A DNA stretch of 64,000 bases from Geoalkalibacter subterraneus (GCF_000827125.1 NZ_CP010311.1:1488001-1552000), one strand, 5' to 3'; shown: positions 55,181 through 63,678, counted from the stretch's first letter. Notes: a model not told the origin generated them from the sequence alone. Numbers and translations are program-made.

Positions 55181-55865
55181 GCTGCTTGAACTGCCGGTAT
55201 TCGGTATCGGCCTGACCCTGGCGGCCTATGCGCTGGCCCAGAAGATGTATCTGCGCACCGGCAGCATTTTCTTTAACCCGGTGGCTCTTTCCATCGGGTC
55301 GATTATCGTTTTTCTGCTGTTGTTCCGCATCCCCTACCAGACATACTTTGAGGGCGGAAGCTACATACATTTTCTGCTCGGTCCCTCCGTTGTAGCGCTG
55401 GCGGTACCTCTTTACAACCGCCGCGAGGAGATCATGTCCCGCAAGAAGCCGATTCTGCTGGGCATTGCGGCAGGCGCAGTGGCCTCAATCGTTTCCGCCT
55501 CGGGGCTGGCCTGGCTGCTGGGGGGCAGTCGGGATGTCGTTCTGTCTCTGGCGCCCAAATCGGTGACCACACCTATCGCGATCGGCATCGTGGAGAAAAT
55601 CGGCGGGATTGCACCGCTGACGGCGGCGCTGGTCGTGTTGACCGGCTGCCTGGGGGCGATCTGCGGTCCGGAGTTCTGCCGCCTGATCGGGGTGCGGGAT
55701 CCCGTCGCCATGGGGCTTGCGGTGGGGACGGCTTCGCACGGCATCGGCACTGCGCGCATGCTGGAAGAGAATCGCCTTGGGGGGGCGGTGTCCGGCCTGG
55801 CGATCGGCCTCAACGGCCTGGTGACCGCTTTTATCCTTCCGCTGCTGGTGACCTGGTTTATCTGA
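55170..55865 (+). CDS. lrgB: LrgB-family membrane protein
   Basis: A 231-residue integral-membrane protein with about six or seven segments. Diagnostic stretches are LLGPSVVALAVPLYNRR, SLAPKSVTTPIAIGIVE and GTASHGIGTARMLEEN. It is translated from AGGGAG inside lrgA. Followed by the second compound palindrome, then a convergent gene. Confidence 0.93.
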   Translation: MWGELLELPVFGIGLTLAAYALAQKMYLRTGSIFFNPVALSIGSIIVFLLLFRIPYQTYFEGGSYIHFLLGPSVVALAVPLYNRREEIMSRKKPILLGIAAGAVASIVSASGLAWLLGGSRDVVLSLAPKSVTTPIAIGIVEKIGGIAPLTAALVVLTGCLGAICGPEFCRLIGVRDPVAMGLAVGTASHGIGTARMLEENRLGGAVSGLAIGLNGLVTAFILPLLVTWFI

Positions 55866-55880
55866 ATTTGTTCGATTGAA

Positions 55881-56007
55881 TGTCCGTGGGGGCGCGACAA
55901 AGCATTCCCCATGCAAAGGACCGCATGAACCCATCCCTGGGGCTTGATTGTCGCCGTCCTGGCGACAAACATCCTTTGCATGGGGAATGCTTTGCCGCGC
56001 TGCGACC
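55881..56007. repeat. Compound palindromic intergenic element, copy 2
   Basis: The outer arms at 55898-55920 and 55972-55994 are complementary at 23 of 23 positions (left arm CAAAGCATTCC then CCATGCAAAGGA), extended by GCGCG/CGCGC. Inside are CCCATCCCTGGG (55930-55941), and TTGTCGCC with GGCGACAA around GTCCT (55948-55968). The order and the inner sequences match copy 1 at 36604-36720, while the outer arms differ but stay paired. It lies between the convergent genes lrgB and the PxxKW gene. Confidence 0.85.
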
Positions 56008-56044
56008 TGTCTTGCGATTTTAGTTTTGGGTACAATTGGAGCAC

Positions 56045-56076
56045 AAAAAAAGCAGGCGACCTTTGCGGCCGCCTGC
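56045..56076 (-). terminator. Terminator of the PxxKW gene
   Basis: On the minus strand GCAGGCG and CGCCTGC form a GC-rich stem followed by seven T residues. Confidence 0.8.
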
Positions 56077-56108
56077 CCTGAGAATGCTGCTCCCGCTGAA
56101 ATGAAGAG

Positions 56109-56396
56109 TTACTTCTTCTTGGCGGCAGCCTTCTTGGAAGCCTTGAGGGGGTTGATCTTGGCTTCCACGGTTTTGATGTCGACCTTTTTGTGGGTGGCGA
56201 AGTTGCACAGGCCTGCTTCCCACTTTTTCGCCGGATCAGGGTAGGCGGAGCAGACCTTGCCGATGGTTCCTTCGACGATGCGGCTGCAGCCTTCGCAGTC
56301 TTCAACGATGACCTGGCAGGAATTTCCTTCAAATGTGCAACCCGATTTAGCCCAAAAGGTGCATTCGGTACCGGGGAGAACTGTCTGGCACTGCAT
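56109..56396 (-). CDS. PxxKW-family cysteine-rich protein
   Basis: A 95-residue protein with nine cysteines (for example MQCQTVLPGTEC, GCTFEGNSC, DCEGCSRIV, KVCSAYPDP) followed by the family motif PAKKW. It ends in a Lys and Ala-rich tail (KASKKAAAKKK). The family occurs mainly in delta-proteobacteria; its function is not known. The cysteine spacing suggests metal or cluster binding. It has a strong AAGGAGG and a good promoter. Confidence 0.85.
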   Translation of the reverse strand: MQCQTVLPGTECTFWAKSGCTFEGNSCQVIVEDCEGCSRIVEGTIGKVCSAYPDPAKKWEAGLCNFATHKKVDIKTVEAKINPLKASKKAAAKKK

Positions 56397-56448
56397 GGGT
56401 GTTTCCTCCTTAATATCTTTCTGGTGCGGTGAATACTCAGAATTTTGA

Positions 56449-56477
56449 ATAATAATGGTTCAATCTGGCCAAGTCAA
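56449..56477 (-). promoter_or_regulatory. Promoter of the PxxKW gene
   Basis: On the minus strand TTGACT (56477-56472) and TATTAT (56454-56449) are 17 bases apart, giving a leader of about 45 bases. Confidence 0.65.
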
Positions 56478-56550
56478 TGCGACAATGCGAAAAAAGTCAT
56501 TTTTTCGTTTTGTCTTTTACTTTGAGCAATTAAGTGCAGGGTGAGTGGAT

Positions 56551-56859
56551 GTGAAAACTGATGATCAATGGGAAGCCCGCTGTCGACGGTGCGGACGCTG
56601 CTGCTATGAAAAAATCGAATACGAAGGCAACGTCTATTACACTGACCGCCCATGCGAAAAGCTTGACCTTGCGACCCGTCTCTGTACCGTCTATGAACAG
56701 CGCGAGACGTTGCGGTCGGGTTGTGTCCGCCTCACACCGGAGATCGCTGCTCGCGGCATTCTGCCGGCGGACTGTCCGTATGTGGCTGATATCCCGGACT
56801 ATCAGTGGCCTTACTGCGGCAACGGAGATAATGAGGATTCCGGGGCGTCGCAAAGTTGA
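56551..56859 (+). CDS. YkgJ-like cysteine-cluster protein
   Basis: A small protein of 102 residues with CRRCGRCC near the N-terminus, CEKLD and LCTVYEQRE further on, and CPYVAD near the end. This matches the zinc/iron-chelating YkgJ family of unknown role. The start is a GTG; two earlier in-frame or nearby GTG codons (56545 is in frame) overlap the AGGGTGAG region and make the exact start uncertain. Confidence 0.8.
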   Translation: MKTDDQWEARCRRCGRCCYEKIEYEGNVYYTDRPCEKLDLATRLCTVYEQRETLRSGCVRLTPEIAARGILPADCPYVADIPDYQWPYCGNGDNEDSGASQS

Positions 56860-56861
56860 TT

Positions 56862-56891
56862 CCTCTGTGGTATTTTTACATCAAACAGAGG
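56862..56891 (+). terminator. Weak terminator-like hairpin before the phosphohexomutase gene
   Basis: CCTCTGT pairs with ACAGAGG over a 16-base loop and is followed by TTTGTCTTTTGGGTTTTT. Confidence 0.45.
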
Positions 56892-56938
56892 GTTTGTCTT
56901 TTGGGTTTTTAGTATTCGCAATTCAGGAGGAATGACGA

Positions 56939-58363
56939 ATGGCGCAAATTAAGTTTGGTACATCGGGATGGCGTGGCATCATGTGTGAAGATTTCATTTT
57001 CGACCATGTCAAGGTCGTCACGCAGGCCATCGCCGATTATCTTCATGCACAAGGGGAGGCCGACAAGGGGGTTGTCATCGGCTATGACGCCCGTTTTATG
57101 GGTGAGCGTTTCGCCCACGAAGCCGCCCGCGTTCTGGCCGGGGCTTCAATCCTTTCCATGGTCTGTGATCGCGATACGCCGACCCCGGTGATCGCGTTCG
57201 AGATTCTTCGTCGCCAGGCCGGCGGTGGAATCAATTTTACCGCCAGTCACAATCCCCCGGAGTACAACGGGTTGAAGTTTTCGCCCTCCTGGGGCGGTCC
57301 GGCGCTGCCGGAAACGACCAGCGACATTGAAAAGCGCGCCAATGCCATGCTGGGGCAGGTTTGCTACAAGGAGATGGCCCTGGATAAGGCGGTGCGCGCA
57401 GGCCTGGTGGAGGAGATTGATCCCCGCGAACCTTATTTCAAAGCGATTCGCTCGCTGGTCGATTTTGACGCCATTGCCCGTTCGGGCATGACCCTGGCGG
57501 TCAACCCCATGTACGGAACGGCGCGCGGTTATCTCGACACCCTCCTGCAGGAGGCCGGCGTCAAGGTGGTCACCATGAACGACCACCGCGACCCCTATTT
57601 CGGCGGCATGCCCCCCGAGCCCTCCAAGGCTCATATTCCTGATTTCATCAAGTTGGTCAAAGAACGTGATGATATCGCCCTGGGACTGGCCACCGATGGC
57701 GATGCCGACCGTTACGGGGTGATTGACGGTGATGGAACCTACATCGAGCCTAACTATATTCTGCCGCTGCTGTACGACTACATGCTGCGGCGTGGCAAGC
57801 GTGGTGACGCGGCCCGGTCAGTGGCGACCTCGCATTTTCTCGACGCCGTGGCCCGCCATCACGGGCAGAAAGTGCTGGAGACATCTGTCGGCTTCAAGTT
57901 CATCGGCGAATATATCCGCGACGATAAAATTCTGATCGGCGGGGAGGAAAGTGCTGGTCTGACCGTGCAGGGCCATGTCCCCGACAAGGATGGGATTCTG
58001 GCCTGTCTGCTGATTGCCGAAATGGTTGCGGTCGAAGGGAAGTCGTTGAGTGCGCTGCTGAGCGATCTCTATCAGCGCGTCGGCGAATTCCACGCCCGGC
58101 GTGAAAATTTCCGTCTGACCCCTGAGCTGGAGGATTCTTTCGCCGAGAAGATCAAATCACCGCCGCAGGCTCTGGCCGGCAAAAAGATTGCTGAAGTGAT
58201 TACCTTGGACGGCTGCAAGTTCCTCTTTGAAGACGGCACTTGGGTGCTTTTCAGGAAATCGGGCACCGAACCGGTGGTGCGGGTCTACGGGGAAGCCGGT
58301 GATGAAAAAGAACTGCAGCGCCTGATCGACGCTGCAGCGGAATTTGTCGGGGTTGTGAAGTAG
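56939..58363 (+). CDS. Phosphoglucomutase/phosphomannomutase family protein
   Basis: An alpha-D-phosphohexomutase of 474 residues that interconverts hexose 1- and 6-phosphates. The four domains show FGTSGWRGIM at the N-terminus, the phosphoserine loop GGGINFTASHNPPEYNG near residue 95, the metal loop ATDGDADRYGVID near 250 and the phosphate-binding loop RKSGTEPVVRVY near 440. AGGAGG is 8 bases before the ATG. The specific sugar is not determined. Confidence 0.93.
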   Translation: MAQIKFGTSGWRGIMCEDFIFDHVKVVTQAIADYLHAQGEADKGVVIGYDARFMGERFAHEAARVLAGASILSMVCDRDTPTPVIAFEILRRQAGGGINFTASHNPPEYNGLKFSPSWGGPALPETTSDIEKRANAMLGQVCYKEMALDKAVRAGLVEEIDPREPYFKAIRSLVDFDAIARSGMTLAVNPMYGTARGYLDTLLQEAGVKVVTMNDHRDPYFGGMPPEPSKAHIPDFIKLVKERDDIALGLATDGDADRYGVIDGDGTYIEPNYILPLLYDYMLRRGKRGDAARSVATSHFLDAVARHHGQKVLETSVGFKFIGEYIRDDKILIGGEESAGLTVQGHVPDKDGILACLLIAEMVAVEGKSLSALLSDLYQRVGEFHARRENFRLTPELEDSFAEKIKSPPQALAGKKIAEVITLDGCKFLFEDGTWVLFRKSGTEPVVRVYGEAGDEKELQRLIDAAAEFVGVVK

Positions 58364-58412
58364 GGTGTTGAGATGGGAGCAATGGGACCCATGAAAAGAT
58401 CAAAAGCATGAA

Positions 58413-58456
58413 TCCCATAAGTCTCATAGCTCTCATAAATCCCATTGTCCCATGAA
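58413..58456 (+). repeat. 9-bp tandem microrepeat between convergent genes
   Basis: Units TCCCATAAG, TCTCATAGC, TCTCATAAA, TCCCATTG (8 bases) and TCCCATGAA follow directly on each other. A partial inverted counterpart, ATGGGAGCAATGGGA, lies upstream at 58371-58385. Confidence 0.6.
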
Positions 58457-58459
58457 TAG

Positions 58460-58491
58460 AAAAAGGCGCGGGGTTTCCTCCGCGCCTTTTT
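58460..58491. terminator. Bidirectional terminator between the phosphohexomutase gene and hcp
   Basis: AAAAAGGCGCGG pairs with CCGCGCCTTTTT around an 8-base loop. It serves both convergent transcripts. Confidence 0.85.
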
Positions 58492-58522
58492 CATATACTC
58501 AGGGTTGAAATCCTGTTCCGGA

Positions 58523-60232
58523 TCAGCCAAGAATCTGCTTGATGTCTTCTTCGGCCGTGCCGATGGGAGCGATATTGTACTTCTCCACCAGGAAGTTGAG
58601 CACGTTGGGCGTGACGAACGCCGGCAGGCTCGGGCCGATCTTGATGTTCTTGATTCCGAGGTGCAGCAGAGTCAGCAGGATAGCAACCGCTTTCTGCTCG
58701 TACCAACTCAGGATCATTGACAGGGGCAGATCGTTGACGTCGCACTCGAAGGCTTCGGAGAGCGCCAGGGCGATCTTGACCGCCGAGTAGGCGTCGTTGC
58801 ACTGGCCGACATCGAGCAGGCGCGGAATGCCGCCAATGTCGCCGAAGTCGAGCTTGTTGAAGCGGTATTTACCGCAGGCCAAGGTGAGGATGACGGTGTC
58901 CTCAGGCAGTTTTTCGGCAAACTCGGTGTAGTAGTTGCGCCCGCTCTTGGCGCCGTCGCAGCCGCCGATCAGGAAGAAGTGACGGATCTGGCCGCCTTTG
59001 ACGGCTTCGATCACTTTGTCGGCAACGCCGAGAACGGCATTATGGCCGAAGCCCACCAGGATCTCTTTTCCGGGATTATCTTCGAAGCCAGGCAGTTCCT
59101 GCGCCTTCTTGATGACCTCGGAGAAATCCCAACCGTCGATGTGGTTGACGTCTGGCCACTGCACCAGTCCCCAAGTGAACAGCCGATCCTTGTAATTATC
59201 CGCCGGGCGCTGGATGCAGTTGGTGTTGAAGATGATTGCGCCGGGGAAGTTCTGGAACTCCTTGGCCTGATCCTGCCAGGCACCGCCGAAGTTTCCGGCC
59301 AGGTGAGCGTATTTATTCAGGCCGGGATAGCCGTGGGCGGGAATCATCTCGCCATGGGTGTAGATATTGATCCCTTTGCCTTCGGTCTGCTTGAGCAGCT
59401 CTTCGAGCATCTTCAGGTCGTGGCCGGAGACCAGGATCGCTTTGCCCCTTTTGGTGCCGAGCTGGACGGGCGTCGGGACCGGGTGCCCATAAGCGTCGGT
59501 GTGGGCCTTGTTGAGCAGTTCCATGGTGATCAGGTTGATCTCACCGCATTCGAGAGCCAGCGTGACAAAGTCCATCAGACCGAGATTCTTGTCGAGCGTG
59601 GCGGCCAATGCTTTGTGGGTAAATGCGTAAATGCGGTCGTCTTCCAGGCCCAGGATATAGGCGTGATCCGCATAGGCCGCATAGCCCTTGATTCCGTAGA
59701 TGAGCAGTTCGATCACCGATTTGACGTCGGGATCAACGCTGTCGTCCTTGACTCCGTGCTCCTCACCCTGTCGGACCATCTCCGCAGTGGTCGACGCGAG
59801 CTTCCAGCTGCCGGCCGCTTCGGGAATATGAGGGCCGCCCTGTGCTTTTTCCGCCAGTGAGCGAGCCTTGTCGCGCATTTCAACGCCTTTGCGGACAAAT
59901 TTTGCGACGGCTTCGGCGTCAAAGTCGACGTTGGTGACGGTGGTGAACAGGCCTTCAATCATAAAGCGGTCGATCTCAGGATCTTTCGCACCCCTTTCAC
60001 GCGCCAGGTTTCCCCAGAAGGCGATGCCTTTCAGAGTGTAAACCAGCAGATCCTGCAATGCCGCGACATCGGGCTGCTTGCCGCAGACGCCGATTTTGGT
60101 GCAGCCGGTGCCCTGAGCGGCCTGTTCGCACTGATAACAGAACATGCTGACATCTTTGGAATCAAATTGAGGAGTGTCGGTGGAATCCTGCTTCTGTTTC
60201 TTCAGACCGAGAAATTCAAGAATTTTGCTCAT
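58523..60232 (-). CDS. hcp: Hybrid cluster protein (hydroxylamine reductase / NO-stress), class I
   Basis: Hcp carries a 4Fe-4S cluster and the hybrid 4Fe-2O-2S cluster; proposed activities are hydroxylamine and nitric oxide reduction. The 569 residues have CYQCEQAAQGTGCTKIGVC near residue 31, spaced C-x2-C-x8-C-x5-C as in class I anaerobe proteins. Later ligand regions include GHDLKMLEELL, NTNCIQRP and CGKYRFNKLDFGDIGGIPR. The Met after AAGGAGAATCAAC was chosen; the longer frame is the promoter region. A regulatory palindrome lies upstream at 60359-60373. Confidence 0.95.
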   Translation of the reverse strand: MSKILEFLGLKKQKQDSTDTPQFDSKDVSMFCYQCEQAAQGTGCTKIGVCGKQPDVAALQDLLVYTLKGIAFWGNLARERGAKDPEIDRFMIEGLFTTVTNVDFDAEAVAKFVRKGVEMRDKARSLAEKAQGGPHIPEAAGSWKLASTTAEMVRQGEEHGVKDDSVDPDVKSVIELLIYGIKGYAAYADHAYILGLEDDRIYAFTHKALAATLDKNLGLMDFVTLALECGEINLITMELLNKAHTDAYGHPVPTPVQLGTKRGKAILVSGHDLKMLEELLKQTEGKGINIYTHGEMIPAHGYPGLNKYAHLAGNFGGAWQDQAKEFQNFPGAIIFNTNCIQRPADNYKDRLFTWGLVQWPDVNHIDGWDFSEVIKKAQELPGFEDNPGKEILVGFGHNAVLGVADKVIEAVKGGQIRHFFLIGGCDGAKSGRNYYTEFAEKLPEDTVILTLACGKYRFNKLDFGDIGGIPRLLDVGQCNDAYSAVKIALALSEAFECDVNDLPLSMILSWYEQKAVAILLTLLHLGIKNIKIGPSLPAFVTPNVLNFLVEKYNIAPIGTAEEDIKQILG

Positions 60233-60358
60233 GTTGATTCTCCTTTGTGACTGGGGATTGTTGTGGTGAAAACTCGCGAAATTTGTCTGATCGGTTATAA
60301 TTTCCCGCGTGATTGATCCGACTGTGAAGCGAACATACCCCATGCGGATTCAACTCAC

Positions 60359-60373
60359 TTTGACCGAAGTCAA
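60359..60373. promoter_or_regulatory. Candidate HcpR/FNR-type operator upstream of hcp
   Basis: TTTGACCGAAGTCAA is a near-palindrome (TTGAC-N4-GTCAA). As I recall it, the published HcpR motif for Desulfovibrio is close to ATTTGACC-N2-GGTCAAAT, and this site matches at most positions. On the minus strand a TATGTT (60337-60332) would put the start of transcription about 41 bases from the palindrome centre, the usual position for an activated CRP/FNR-type promoter. Confidence 0.55.
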
Positions 60374-60402
60374 GAATATCAAAAAAAGTAAGGAATCAAC
60401 GA

Positions 60403-60651
60403 TTGACGCACTCGCAAAATGATCGATTTGATATGCGCGCCAGTCCGGACAAGCCTATCTGGTTTATGGTCGATGTCCAGAATGCTGCAGACCTGGCGCG
60501 TCCGCTGACGCGCGATGTGCTGCGGGATCACCCGATCCTGGCCGGGATGGATGTTTTGAGAAAGGGCAATCGCCTCTCAATACAGCCTGTGACCGAGGAA
60601 CAGTGGCAGGCCGTGTTGGAAATGGGCGGTGCTCAAGATCATTTTGTATAA
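60403..60651 (+). pseudogene. C-terminal half of an EVE-domain protein (partial)
   Basis: An 82-residue frame resembling only the second half of EVE-domain (thymocyte nuclear protein 1-like) proteins: SPDKPIWFMVDV, then RPLTRDVLRDHPILAGMDV, then NRLSIQPVTEEQWQAVLEM. A full domain is about 140 residues; the N-terminal half with its conserved Trp and nucleotide-binding pocket residues is missing, and upstream sequence is the hcp promoter. It can still be translated from TTG, since AAGGA is 8 bases upstream, so a functional short protein is the alternative. Confidence 0.65.
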
Positions 60652-60686
60652 ATTTGAAAATTCATTTTCTTTTCCAGGGAGTTCCT

Positions 60687-63074
60687 ATGAACAAGTTTGT
60701 AAAAATCGGTGCAATTATCGTTGCCGTTCTACTGGTTCTTGTCGTGGCGGTGGCAATTCTGGCCAAGGTACTCATTACTCCTGAGCGGGTACGCTCCACC
60801 GTTCTGCCCATCGCCGAAGATGCCTTGGGGCGCGAGGTGCAGCTCGGTGATATCGAGGTCAGCATCCTTTCCGGAATCTCTTTGAAAGATCTGGCCGTCA
60901 AGGAAAAAGACGGGGGTGAGAATTTTGTCAGTGCTGACGAGGTTGTGCTGCGCTACAAGTTCTGGCCCCTGTTTCTGCTGCAGGTCATGGTGGATGAAGT
61001 ACGTCTGGAGAATCCGAGGATCCGGGTGGTTCGCATGGAGGACGGCTCTTTCAGTTTTGACGATCTCACCGGTGAAAAATCCGACGCTGAAAATGCCGAA
61101 ACTGCTGAACCGCAGCCGGCGGATTCAAGCGACGGGGGCGGGGCGCCCATTAACCTGCTGGTTTCGACGGTACGTCTCAGCGGCGGCGAGCTTCTGTTCA
61201 TCGACCGCATGATCAACGCGGAAGCGCCCTACCGCTACCAGATAGATGAACTCGATGTGGCCGCTCGCGATCTTTCTCTCAATCGCGCCTTCCCCTTTGA
61301 AGTGTCCTGTCGCCTCAACGGTTCGCAGCTGGCTGTGGACGGTCAAGCCGACATCGGCAGGCAGCAGGGTCAAGCCAGTATTGAATTGAAGGATTTTGAC
61401 GTCAGCGGGTTCGCTCCCTATTTTCGGGATCAGCTCCCCGGCAAGTTGGGTGGCCTGAAAATCGACCTTGACCTGGATGCAGAAGGGGGGATGGAGAAAG
61501 TCGTCTCCAAGGGGAGCGTGACTCTCAAGGAACTTGATCTGGTGCTCGATGATCTCAAGGACGCGCCGCTGCGCGACGCGACAATCCGGCTGGACTACGA
61601 TGTGGCAGCGGACCTTGCCGCCGATCGGGTGGATCTGGCAAGCAGCCGTCTCGATTTCAATGGCATCGTAGCCGAGGCATCAGGGACGATCGCTTCAATG
61701 ACCACCCAACCCAAACTTGATCTCAACCTGCTTGTTCCCGGCATTGATCTGCGGCAGGCGCTCAACGCGGTCCCTGCCGAGCTGGTGAAAGATGTAAAGC
61801 CCCTCGATCCAGCCGGTGTCGTCAAGGTGCAGGCCGCCCTGGCGGGAACTCTCGAAGATCCCATGAAGCTTCTGCGCACCGCAAAAATCACCCTCGATGA
61901 TGTGCAGGCGACTGCCGGCGGGCAGCGCCCTGTGATCGCCGGTGAAATCGAGATTGAGGGCGACAAGCTCAGCTCGCGCGATCTTTTTATGAAGATTGGC
62001 GACAACCGGGCCGATATCGCTCTGCAGGCGGAAAACCTGTTCGGCACCCCGATCCGGGTGAAAAACAGTGTGACTTCCGAGCGCTTCCTGATCGATCCCC
62101 TGCTGGCCGGTCCTGCCGCGGCGGCTGCGGCAGACGATAACAAGTCAATCGGCACGGAAGGAAAAAAAGCGCCGGCTGAAGAAATCGGGCCTTTCGATAT
62201 TCCTGTGCAGGCTGAAGGAACGGTGAAGATCGCCGAGGCGCTCTACAAGGGGCTTTCCATCAACAATTTCGATATGGCGTACCGCCTGGTCGACAACGTT
62301 TTCACCATCGATAAAATGACCGGTGAGATGGCCGGCGGAACCTTCAACAACACAGCCCGGGTCGATCTGAGGCAGAAAGGCCTTGTCTATCAAACCAATA
62401 TCGACGTGGAGCGGCTCGGAGCCGATTCCTTCATGCAGGCTTTTTTTCCCAAGGCGCGGGGTACGGTTTTCGGCGATCTGTCCCTGGATCTGGCGATGCA
62501 GGGCAAGGGAACTCTGGTCGAGACAATTAAGAGGAACATCTCCGGCAAGGGGGATTTCGCCCTTTTTGACGGCCGTATTACAGGCTCCGGCCTTGTCGAA
62601 GGATTGTCGCAGTTTCTCTCCCTTGACGAGTTGAAGGAAATCCAGGTCGGCCAGGCCAAGGGGAATATCGTCATCGAGCAGGGCAGGGTGAAGCTCAACA
62701 GCTCCTTCACCGGTGATCGCGTCAAGGCCAGCCCGCAGGGCACCATCGGCCTTGACGGCGGACTCGATCTCAGCCTGAACGCACTGCTCGCCCCGGCACT
62801 GGCGCAGAAACTCGACAGCAAAGGGCAGATCTCCAGTTTTCTTGCCGATGAAGAAGGGTGGACCCAGTTGCCCTTGAAAGTGGCCGGCACGTTCACCTCA
62901 CCCCGCTTTGCTCTTGATACGTCCGGTGTCCAAGAACAGGTCAAGCAGAAAGCCCGGGAGGAAATCGAGAAGAAGGTTTTCGAAAAACTGCTTCCCAAGG
63001 ATGGAGCGGAAGGGGAGCAGGATTCCGGGCGGCAACAGCTGAAAGATGCGGTGAAAGGCCTTTTCGGCCGTTAA
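60687..63074 (+). CDS. AsmA-family protein
   Basis: A 795-residue envelope protein. An N-terminal transmembrane anchor (about residues 7-28) is followed by the AsmA-like region (VRSTVLPIAEDALGREVQLGDIE split over residues 35-60). Long beta-rich repeats follow, and a C-terminal AsmA_2-type region has LDLAMQGKGTLVETIKR and GLVEGLSQFLSL. AsmA-like proteins bridge the envelope and are linked to phospholipid transport or outer-membrane assembly. AGGGAG precedes the ATG; the longer frame overlaps the EVE fragment. Confidence 0.88.
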   Translation: MNKFVKIGAIIVAVLLVLVVAVAILAKVLITPERVRSTVLPIAEDALGREVQLGDIEVSILSGISLKDLAVKEKDGGENFVSADEVVLRYKFWPLFLLQVMVDEVRLENPRIRVVRMEDGSFSFDDLTGEKSDAENAETAEPQPADSSDGGGAPINLLVSTVRLSGGELLFIDRMINAEAPYRYQIDELDVAARDLSLNRAFPFEVSCRLNGSQLAVDGQADIGRQQGQASIELKDFDVSGFAPYFRDQLPGKLGGLKIDLDLDAEGGMEKVVSKGSVTLKELDLVLDDLKDAPLRDATIRLDYDVAADLAADRVDLASSRLDFNGIVAEASGTIASMTTQPKLDLNLLVPGIDLRQALNAVPAELVKDVKPLDPAGVVKVQAALAGTLEDPMKLLRTAKITLDDVQATAGGQRPVIAGEIEIEGDKLSSRDLFMKIGDNRADIALQAENLFGTPIRVKNSVTSERFLIDPLLAGPAAAAAADDNKSIGTEGKKAPAEEIGPFDIPVQAEGTVKIAEALYKGLSINNFDMAYRLVDNVFTIDKMTGEMAGGTFNNTARVDLRQKGLVYQTNIDVERLGADSFMQAFFPKARGTVFGDLSLDLAMQGKGTLVETIKRNISGKGDFALFDGRITGSGLVEGLSQFLSLDELKEIQVGQAKGNIVIEQGRVKLNSSFTGDRVKASPQGTIGLDGGLDLSLNALLAPALAQKLDSKGQISSFLADEEGWTQLPLKVAGTFTSPRFALDTSGVQEQVKQKAREEIEKKVFEKLLPKDGAEGEQDSGRQQLKDAVKGLFGR

Positions 63075-63162
63075 ACATTACCGTGCCGGACTTGACAGCC
63101 TCAATGGCACCGTTAAAGTTTTCGGATACAGTCAAGATTCCAGCAGAAGCGAGGTGTAAAGA

Positions 63163-63678
63163 ATGAACGTTTTTGACTTTGCCATGAAAATGGAAACGGA
63201 CGCGGAAACCTATTATAAAAAACTGGCCGAACAGTCACAGGTCGAGGGGATCAAAAATATTTTTCTTGATCTGGCGGCCGATGAGAAAAAACACCATGAA
63301 ATGTTTCAGACGCTTAAAGACCGAACCGGAAATACGGCCATGGAAGAGAGTGCAGCCCTGGAGAACGCCCGCAACGCATTCTCCCGGATGCTCGAACAGA
63401 AGCCGTCTGCAGATCAGCTGCAGGGCGATCTTGAGGCCTATCGTCATGCCATGAAGATGGAAGCCGAGGGTGCCCGGGTTTATGAAAAGGCCCTGGCCGA
63501 GGAAACTGATCCTGAGGTCAAGACTCTGCTCGAGCGCATCATCAAGGAGGAACAGAAGCATTTCAATATCGTTGAGAACGTTTACAATTTCGCCAATGCA
63601 CCCAACGAACATCTGGCCTGGGCGGAGTTCAGCAATCTGGAAGAATTCCGCAATTTCGGCCGTGATGTGGGGGCGTGA
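63163..63678 (+). CDS. Rubrerythrin-like diiron protein without rubredoxin domain
   Basis: A 171-residue ferritin-like four-helix protein. The four metal-binding helices are visible: MKMETDAETYYKKLAEQ, AADEKKHHEMFQTLK, MKMEAEGARVYEKALAE and IIKEEQKHFNIVENVY, two E/ExxH pairs. The C-terminal CxxC rubredoxin domain of classical rubrerythrin is absent. It probably acts in peroxide or iron handling. Monocistronic, ending in a terminator. Confidence 0.9.
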   Translation: MNVFDFAMKMETDAETYYKKLAEQSQVEGIKNIFLDLAADEKKHHEMFQTLKDRTGNTAMEESAALENARNAFSRMLEQKPSADQLQGDLEAYRHAMKMEAEGARVYEKALAEETDPEVKTLLERIIKEEQKHFNIVENVYNFANAPNEHLAWAEFSNLEEFRNFGRDVGA

